Source of the DNA: Baffinella frigidus
Taxonomy: Eukaryota; Cryptophyceae; Cryptomonadales; Baffinellaceae
Assembly (NCBI GenBank): GCA_026770585.1
Contig: MU646321.1
Location: 326,738 to 345,488, forward strand
Length of the DNA stretch: 18,751 nucleotides
Direction: 5' to 3'
Both the position numbers and the translations under genes were made by a program. Positions 13,799 through 18,751 of the stretch are shown here, in pieces. The notes below the pieces were generated by a model. That model saw only the letters and a program-made list of their open reading frames with translations, made no database searches and was not told where the DNA came from. Numbering within the stretch: position 1 is the first letter of the stretch; each line of letters opens with the position of its first letter.

Positions 13799-16700
13799 TT
13801 ATGGATAGTTTGCGCACCCGAAGAAGACGCAGCCGCCCAGCGCGATCCAGACCGTGCGGGGCACGATTCCCCTGTGAGGGTTTGGGGTTTAGGGTTTGGG
13901 GTTTGGGGTTTAGGGTTTGGGGTTAGGGTTGAGGGTTTGAGGTTGAGGGTTGGGGGTTGAGGGTTTGTGGTTTAATCAGGGTTTGGGTTTTGGGTTTAGG
14001 GGTTAGGGGTTAGTGGTTAGTGTTTAGTGTTTGGTGTTGAGTGTTTAGTGTTTGCTGTTTGCTGTTTAGTGTTTCGTGTTTAGGGTTTGGTTTTTGGGAT
14101 TTAGGGTATTTAGTGTTTGATGTTTGGTGTTTGGTGTTGAGTGTTTAGGGTTTGAGATTTAGAGTTTGGGGTTTAGGGTTTAGGGTTTGGGGTTTGATGT
14201 TTGGTTTAGTGTGGAGGTTGTAGGGTTTAGGGTTGGGCCTGCCTCAGGATCAGCCAAGCCCCTGGTTAATTGAGAGTGTGGTTGCACAACCACACTCTAC
14301 ACAAGTTGTGTACCCAAGTTGTGTACCCAAGTTGTGTACCCAAGTTGTGTACCCAAGTTGTGTACCCAAAATGTGTACCCAAAATGCAACCACACTCTCA
14401 CTCAACCAGGAGCCATCCAGACGGGGAGCCACTCAAGAAAGCTGGAGCACCCATCCGCTGTCGAGCCAACTCGGCACATATAAGACAGTCAGGACCGGGA
14501 TTCCGGTCCTGGCTTTTCATTTTAAAAGTCCATTTCCTTCAGGATTCAGGTCAAAGTTTTTAAAATTGTGTCCCGTCCTCGCTCGGTAGCGGTTTAAACC
14601 TTGCATTGTACACATGCGTGGTAAATTTCGTGGGTTTGGTCACGTTCCCCACAGGGTTGGTCTCGTTCCTCACAGAATTTATATGCGGAACGTGACCAAC
14701 GTGGTACAAACCCGTACAACCCCACGTGTAAATAGGGTGCCCCAGCGTTCTCGAGCGGGAGGGCTCAGAACCTAAAGAAATATGTCCAGGCCAAATAAAC
14801 CTCAACCCTGAACCCTAAACCGTCAGTAACCCCGAAACCTGAAGAACATTTTCGCGCCGCCGCTAATCACCTGACGTAGTTTCAAGGTATATACCTCCTA
14901 AGATGACAGCTGTGGTAAGTCCACTGCTTGTATAAGGCACGGATGGCAGAGTGGCAGCAACGTCATCAGGGCTCATAACCTCAAGAACATCTTCCGATTC
15001 GGGCGATCTTTCTGTTGCGGTATCTGTAGGAACCCCCCTATGTCCCTACGGCATTGCCTATGGGCCGAATAAGCCTAAACCCTCAACAGTAAGTAACTCC
15101 GAAAACCTGAAGAACATCTTCGCGCCGCCGCTCTGATATGTTCGTTTCTTCTCAAAATTGACTTTTGATCACCGTTTTCCCTCAAAAATGACTTTGGAAT
15201 ACCCCCCCCCTCCAGCCCTGCGTGGAGGGCTGATAACCTGAAGAACATCTTTCTGAAGAACTTTTTCGGGCCAAATCAAGCTAACCCCTGGACCCTGAAC
15301 AGTAAGTAACCCCAAAAACCTGAAGAACATCTTCGCGCCGCCGCTCTGATATATTCGTAGCACGGCGCTCCGCCACCCCGTGTACGGCACCTTGGTTTAG
15401 GGTTTGGGGTTTGGGGTTCAGGGTTTAGAGTTTGGGGTTTAGGGTTGATGGTTTAGGGATTAGGGTGTAGGATGTAGGGTTTGGGGTTGAGGGTTTAGGG
15501 TGTAGGGTGTAGGGTTTAGGGTTTAGGGTGTAGGGTTAAGGGTTCAGGGTTTGGGGCTTCAGGCTTCAGGTTTCAGGTTTCGGGTTTCGGGTTTCGGGTT
15601 CCGGGTTCCGGGTTCCGGGTTTCAGGTTTCGGGCTTCGGGTTTCGGGGGCGGAGCGGTACCCCCTGGCGGTCACGGCCGATCATGAGGTGTGTCTTGATG
15701 ACGTCGAAGGGGGTCGTGATCGCGGCCGACACACCGCCTGATTCCGAAGAGCCGCGTCACGTTGATCAGTCACGCACATTTGACCAGCCATGCTTTGACC
15801 GGTCGTGTACATTTGACTATTGTCGCTTTGAACAGTCGCTCACATTCGACCAGTCGGCAACGACTGGGGATATTGGAGGGGGGGGCTCAACGCTGCACCC
15901 TAAACCCTAAACCCTAAACCCTGGAGACCTCTGATGGACCCGCACACGACAGACGACCGCCACAAGTTCTCCCCTACACCCTACACCTACACTCTACACC
16001 CTACACCTACACTCTACACCCTACACCTACACTCTACACCCTACACCTACACTCTACACCCTACACCCTACACCCTACACCCTACACCCTACGCCATATA
16101 CCCTGCACCCTACACCCTACGCCATATTCCCTAAACCAGGACCCTACGCCATAAACCCTACACCCTAAACCATAAGCGGGGGGGCGAACCTCCGACTGAG
16201 CCGTATCCCTTAAGTGGCGAGTAGGCTGATACGCCCTACGGTAGGGCCCTAGGACCTGCCTAGGGCGAGTTAGGGCGAATATTCGCCCGTCCGCCACTTG
16301 AGGGATAGGGCGGATTCGAAGGGCTGGAGCGGGCGCCCTTTATGCTTATCGCGTATGGAGATCGGGGAGGGGGGGGGGGTCAACCCTAAGCCCCTAGTCC
16401 CTAACCCTAAGCCCCTAGCCCATAACCATATGTGGTGCATACATGGCGGCCGTCATGGTAGCAATAGAGGTTTCCCACTCTAATCCCTCAGCCCCAAGCC
16501 CTAAACCCCTCGTACCTCCGACGGAGCCGCAGAGGGCTGATTCCAAGGGCTGGAGCGGGCGCCCTCTCTGCTTATCGCGCGCTGGGCGAAAGAGGGGAGC
16601 CCCCCCCTGAACACTAAACCCTCAACTGGGGTGCATACCTGGCGGCCGTGTAGGTAGGCCACCATGGTCCTTAACTCACGGTTAAATACCCCCCCCGATA

Positions 16701-18346
16701 AACCCTGGAAATCCCTCGTACCTCCAACGGAGCCGCAGAGGGCGGATTCGAAGGGCTGGAGCGCGCGCCCTCTCTGCGTATCGCGCGCTGGGCGAAAGAG
16801 GGGAGGGAGAGGGAGGGGGGGCGAGGGAGGGGGGGCCATAAAGAGGGAGACGAGAGGGGACCCTAGACCGTAAACCCTCAACACTGGGTTGAACCCTAAC
16901 CGCACGAAACCCTCAACCCTACGCCATAAACCATTCACGCTAAGCCCTTCAGACCTCCGACGGAGTCGCAGAGGGCAGATTCGAAGGGCTGGAGCGCGCG
17001 CCCTCTCTGCTTATCGCGCAGGGACGTCGGGGAGGGGGGGGCCTAACGTGGCGGCGCATACATGGCGGCCGTAATGGTAGTAACAGAGGTTTCCCACCCT
17101 AAACCCTAAGCGCTTAACCCCTCTATTCCCACTCTAAACCCTAAGCTCTAAGCGCTTAACCCCTCTATTCCCACTCTAAACCCTAAGCTCTCAGCGCTTG
17201 ACCCCTCGTACCTCCGACGGAGCCGCAAAGGGCGGATTCGAAGGGCTGGAGAGCGCGCCCTCGGTGCTGCGCGCCCCTCTTCTTGAGCGTCTCGTATATC
17301 GGAAACTGCGCGGTCGTATACAAGACTTCAGCGACGTGACCAATCCCCGCACCCACTCGCCACTCGGGACACTACGAGGAACCGCAGCACCGGATATCTG
17401 GTGTAACGTGACCAACAATTGCTGAGTTTCGGCGTGTTTCCGAGGAAACAATCCAACAATTGGCTTTCGATGGTTCTCCGTAGTGTTCCGAGTGGTAGTC
17501 CTGGACGCGGACGCAACACCAACATGCAAGGTCGTCGCAGCCCTCGGTGCTGCGCGCCCCTCTTCTGCAGCGTCTCGTATATCGGAAAATGCGCGGTCGT
17601 ATACGAGACTCCAGCGACGTGACCAATCCGCTCGGAACACTACGGGGAACCATGCTACCAACAGTGCAGGTCGTGGGCAGCCCCGGTGCTGCGCGCCCCG
17701 CTTCTTGAGTGTCTCGTATATCGGAAACTGCGCGGTCGTATACGAGGGACTTTAGGCGGGTGGGTTGACTTTGGGATCGCGCGCTGTCAGAGGTTTCGGG
17801 CATCGGGTTTCGGGTCGCGGGGTCGCGGCCCGGTTTGGCCAGCATCCGGCCGCACCTTCGAATGAAATTTCGACCAGAAATCCGGTCGAAAAGTCGGTTA
17901 ATAATATGACTTTGTACTGTGCATAGCAATTGTTAATTAGTACCACGGAAATAAATGGACCGATATGTAAAGTAAACAATGTTGGGGGGGCTCGCAACCT
18001 GAATGAACGAGAAAGGGATTTTGTGAATAACCCTTAAGCGATAAGACTTAGGTCCCTACGGTAGGCAATAGCGTGGGGACATCGGGAGACTCCTACGGAT
18101 AAGGTAACAGAAAGGTGCCCCGATTTGGGCCGGAAATCCCTTCGTAGCCCGCGGTGTGGAGGCTGGCATCCCGGGTTAACTTAGAGTGTGTTTGTTAACT
18201 TAGAGAGTGTTTGTTAACTTAGAGTGTGTTTGTTAACTTAGAGTGTGTCTGTTAACTTAGAGTGGGGGGCTCGCAACCTGAATGAACGAGAAAGGGATCT
18301 CGCGCATGATCGTCGAGCCGTACCCCACGTAGAAGCCCCGCCAGCC
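13799..18346 (-). CDS. mitochondrial carrier, SAM-carrier (SLC25A26)-like, C-terminal half
   Basis: Five minus-strand exons: 18346-18278, 17305-17212, 15737-15661, 15390-15320 and 13871-13799. Joined they give 127 residues ending at TAA. Phases join cleanly (0, 1, 0, 2). Exon 1 here reads GWRGFYVGYGSTIMREIPFS then FIQ; exon 2 runs from FPIYETLKKRGAQ to ESALCGSVG; exon 3 is GVSAAITTPFDVIKTHLM then IGRDRQG; exon 4 is VPYTGWRSAVLRIYQSGGAK then MFF; exon 5 is GIVPRTVWIALGGCVFFG then CANYP. PFDVIKTHL is the Px[DE]xx[KR] signature of a third carrier repeat. STxxREIPFSxxQFPxxExLK, SAxCGxxxGGxxAAxTTPxDVxKT and PRxxxIxLGGxxFxG match SLC25A26, the inner-membrane S-adenosylmethionine carrier. The first repeat and part of the second must lie right of the window. 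The acceptor of exon 4 is AAG, the others CAG. Substrate identity is inferred from family resemblance; other carriers share much of this pattern. Confidence 0.85.
13880..14235 (+). repeat. telomere-like TTTAGGG/TTTGGGG/TTTAGTG tract
   Basis: Degenerate array with many GTTTAGTGTTTGGTGTT variants. It abuts the acceptor of the carrier terminal exon, where the transcript reads AAACCCCAAACCCTCACAG. Confidence 0.85.
14254..14412. repeat. foldback element enclosing a GTACCCAAGTTGT tandem repeat
   Basis: CTGGTTAATTGAGAGTGTGG with TTGCA pairs with TGCAACCACACTCTCACTCA and ACCAGG. A second inner copy of the arm (CAACCACACTC at 14286) can also pair. Between them GTACCCAAGTTGT is repeated about five times, then GTACCCAAAATGT twice. 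Confidence 0.9.
14413..14838. other. carrier intron, low-copy sequence
   Basis: No gene recognised. A GGACCGGGATTCCGGTCC palindrome at 14491 and paired TTTTAAAA blocks at about 14520-14565 suggest another decayed foldback element. GTGGTACAAACCC and ACGTGACC blocks are present. Confidence 0.5.
14839..15256 (-). pseudogene. four 3'-part copies of carrier exon with MFF(R) end
   Basis: Copies ending at 15238, 15107, 14980 and 14839 repeat AAGATGTTCTTCAG (minus strand) followed by a GTT donor. Those at 15142-15107 and about 14865-14839 also include GGCGGCGCG upstream (encoding SGGAK in the real exon 15390-15320). Some continue into the same intron start (GGGGTTACTTACTG). All lie downstream of the intact exon. 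Confidence 0.88.
15395..15650 (+). repeat. telomere-like tract filling a 270-base carrier intron
   Basis: TTTAGGG/TGTAGGG units (15395-15550) and TTTCGGG/TTCCGGG units (15560-15650) occupy the whole intron 15391-15660. In the transcript the intron is C-rich throughout and ends CCCTAAACCAAG at the acceptor. Confidence 0.88.
15755..15865 (+). repeat. short tandem CAGTCGCACATTTGAC-type repeats
   Basis: About four imperfect units containing GRCCRGTCGYGYACATTTGAC lie just upstream (in transcript order) of the carrier exon starting at 15737, in the acceptor-proximal part of the intron. Confidence 0.7.
15890..16170 (+). repeat. CCCTAAA array and 20-base CCTACACCTACACTCTACAC minisatellite
   Basis: Three CCCTAAA units at 15897, then four 20-base units at about 15973-16060, then CCCTACA and CCCTAAACC variants. 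The minisatellite looks like a diverged telomere-type repeat. Confidence 0.9.
16203..16308. repeat. foldback element, CCCTTAAGTGG arm family (copy 5)
   Basis: TATCCCTTAAGTGGCGAGTA pairs with CGTCCGCCACTTGAGGGATA. The centre has CGCCCTACGGTAGGGCCC, CCTAGG and GGGCGAATATTCGCCC. Its right edge touches a truncated copy of a carrier exon. Confidence 0.93.
16312..17020 (-). pseudogene. four 3'-part copies of carrier exon with ESALCGSVG end
   Basis: Copies at 17020-16953, 16795-16720, 16590-16514 and about 16360-16312 repeat the 3' part of the intact exon 17305-17212. In the exon frame the 16590-16514 copy reads QRGRPLQPLESALCGSVG and then a GTACGAGG donor like the real one; 16795-16720 is similar; 17020-16953 has GTCTGAAG. 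The copy at 16312 has lost its donor side, replaced by a foldback element. All are downstream of the intact exon. Confidence 0.92.
17539..17727 (-). pseudogene. two 5'-part copies of the same carrier exon
   Basis: Both repeat the exon start FPIYET, then KRGAQHRG-like sequence. The copy starting at 17727 keeps its CAG acceptor. The one starting at 17588 has CAT where the acceptor should be. Both include the preceding intron sequence TCGTATACGACCGCGCA and lie upstream of the intact exon at 17305. Confidence 0.92.
17999..18018 (-). pseudogene. 3'-end copy of the first visible carrier exon
   Basis: TCCCTTTCTCGTTCATTCAG, then the GTTGCGAG donor, is identical to the end of the exon at 18346-18278. 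It is separated from it by a foldback element and a short tandem repeat. Confidence 0.95.
18011..18162. repeat. AAGGGATTTT foldback element within a carrier exon duplication
   Basis: Starts AAAGGGATTTTGTGAATAAC and ends GGAAATCCCTTCGTAGCCC; the core has CCCTACGGTAGG and CTCCTACGGATAAGGTAAC. It matches 10148-10310 block for block. A direct repeat of about 34 bases (17985-18018 and 18264-18297) flanks it. Confidence 0.92.
18178..18263 (+). repeat. tandem GTTAACTTAGAGTGTGTTT repeat
   Basis: Five units of about 19 bases between the foldback element and the intact carrier exon. Confidence 0.95.
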
Positions 18347-18348
18347 CT

Positions 18349-18415
18349 GGAAAGTTGACAGCGTGTGAAAAGTTGACAGGTGTGAAAAGTTGACAGGTTG
18401 TGAAAAGTCGACAGG
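18349..18415 (+). repeat. tandem AAAGTTGACAGGTGTG repeat at the exon acceptor
   Basis: Four units containing GTGAAAAGTTGACAG. On the coding strand this is CTGTCAACTTTTCACAC repeated up to CTGTCAACTTTCCAG and the exon start at 18346, so each unit carries a pyrimidine tract and near-acceptor. Confidence 0.9.
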
Positions 18416-18439
18416 GGCCACGCTAGGTGACAAGTGGCG

Positions 18440-18751
18440 ATTTCGCGGGGTTTGGGGTTTGAGGTAGGGTTTAGGGTTTAAGGTAGGGTTTAAGGTAGGG
18501 TTTAGGGTTCAAGGTAGGGTTTAGGGTTCAAGGTAGGGTTTAGGGTTGAAGGTAGGGTTTAGGGTTTTAGGGTAGGGTTCAGGGTTCAGGGTTCAGGGTG
18601 TAGTGTCCAAGGTAGGGTTCAGGGGTTGGGACAGGGTTTAGGGTCTCAGGCGTAAGCTGAAGGGTTTAAGGTAGGGAGAGTTTCGGGTTTAGGTTATAGG
18701 GTTTAGGATTTAGGGTTTGGGTTAGGGTTTGGGGTTAGGGGTGGGGGGGGG
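18440..18751 (+). repeat. telomere-like tract with 18-base AAGGTAGGGTTTAGGGTT units
   Basis: TTTAGGG units interrupted regularly by AAGGTAGGG over about 18460-18570, then degenerate to the window end. It lies inside the carrier intron upstream of 18346; no gene is seen. Confidence 0.85.

Noticed and set aside
14290-14385. CRISPR-like array
   Set aside because: The GTACCCAAGTTGT units are directly contiguous with no unique spacers, and the context is eukaryotic and intronic.
14941-14985. Possible tRNA-Met: GGATGGCAGAGTGG followed by GGGCTCATAACC, like a D-arm and CAU anticodon loop
   Set aside because: There is no T arm or closing acceptor stem, and the part after CATAACC matches the repeated carrier exon end. 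I read it as coincidence or at most a 5' tRNA fragment.

Overview
The window looks like nuclear DNA of a eukaryote, most likely a microalga or other protist. It has small conserved genes cut by GT-AG introns and interstitial plant-type telomere-like TTTAGGG variants, and nothing resembling a prokaryotic operon. I cannot name the species. Most long open frames are accidental readings of GC-rich repeats. The real coding sequence is short exons, found by matching translated pieces to known families and then checking splice sites and phase.

Three spliced genes are supported. (1) Minus strand, 4952 to 436: five exons for a protein of about 153 residues resembling complex I subunit NDUFA11/B14.7 (Tim17/22/23 superfamily). 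(2) Plus strand, 5035 to 10462: four exons for an 83-residue Costars (ABRACL) protein. Its start lies only 82 bases from the start of gene 1, head to head, so they probably share a promoter. (3) Minus strand, 18346 to 13799: five exons for the C-terminal half of a mitochondrial carrier closest to the S-adenosylmethionine carrier SLC25A26. Its 5' exons lie beyond the right edge. All three are small housekeeping or cytoskeletal genes: two mitochondrial inner-membrane proteins and one actin-related regulator.

The rest is intron and intergenic DNA made of telomere-like tracts, microsatellites, minisatellites and many foldback (hairpin) elements in at least six arm families. The convergent intergenic stretch 10463-13798 holds no recognisable gene.

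The striking feature is that many intact exons are surrounded by broken copies of themselves, and the copies obey a polarity rule. Copies of the 5' part of an exon, with its acceptor, lie only upstream. Copies of the 3' part, with its donor, lie only downstream. Several foldback elements sit between a broken copy and the intact exon, flanked by direct repeats of tens of bases. This suggests that introns here grow by tandem duplication across splice junctions, coupled in some cases to insertion of foldback elements.
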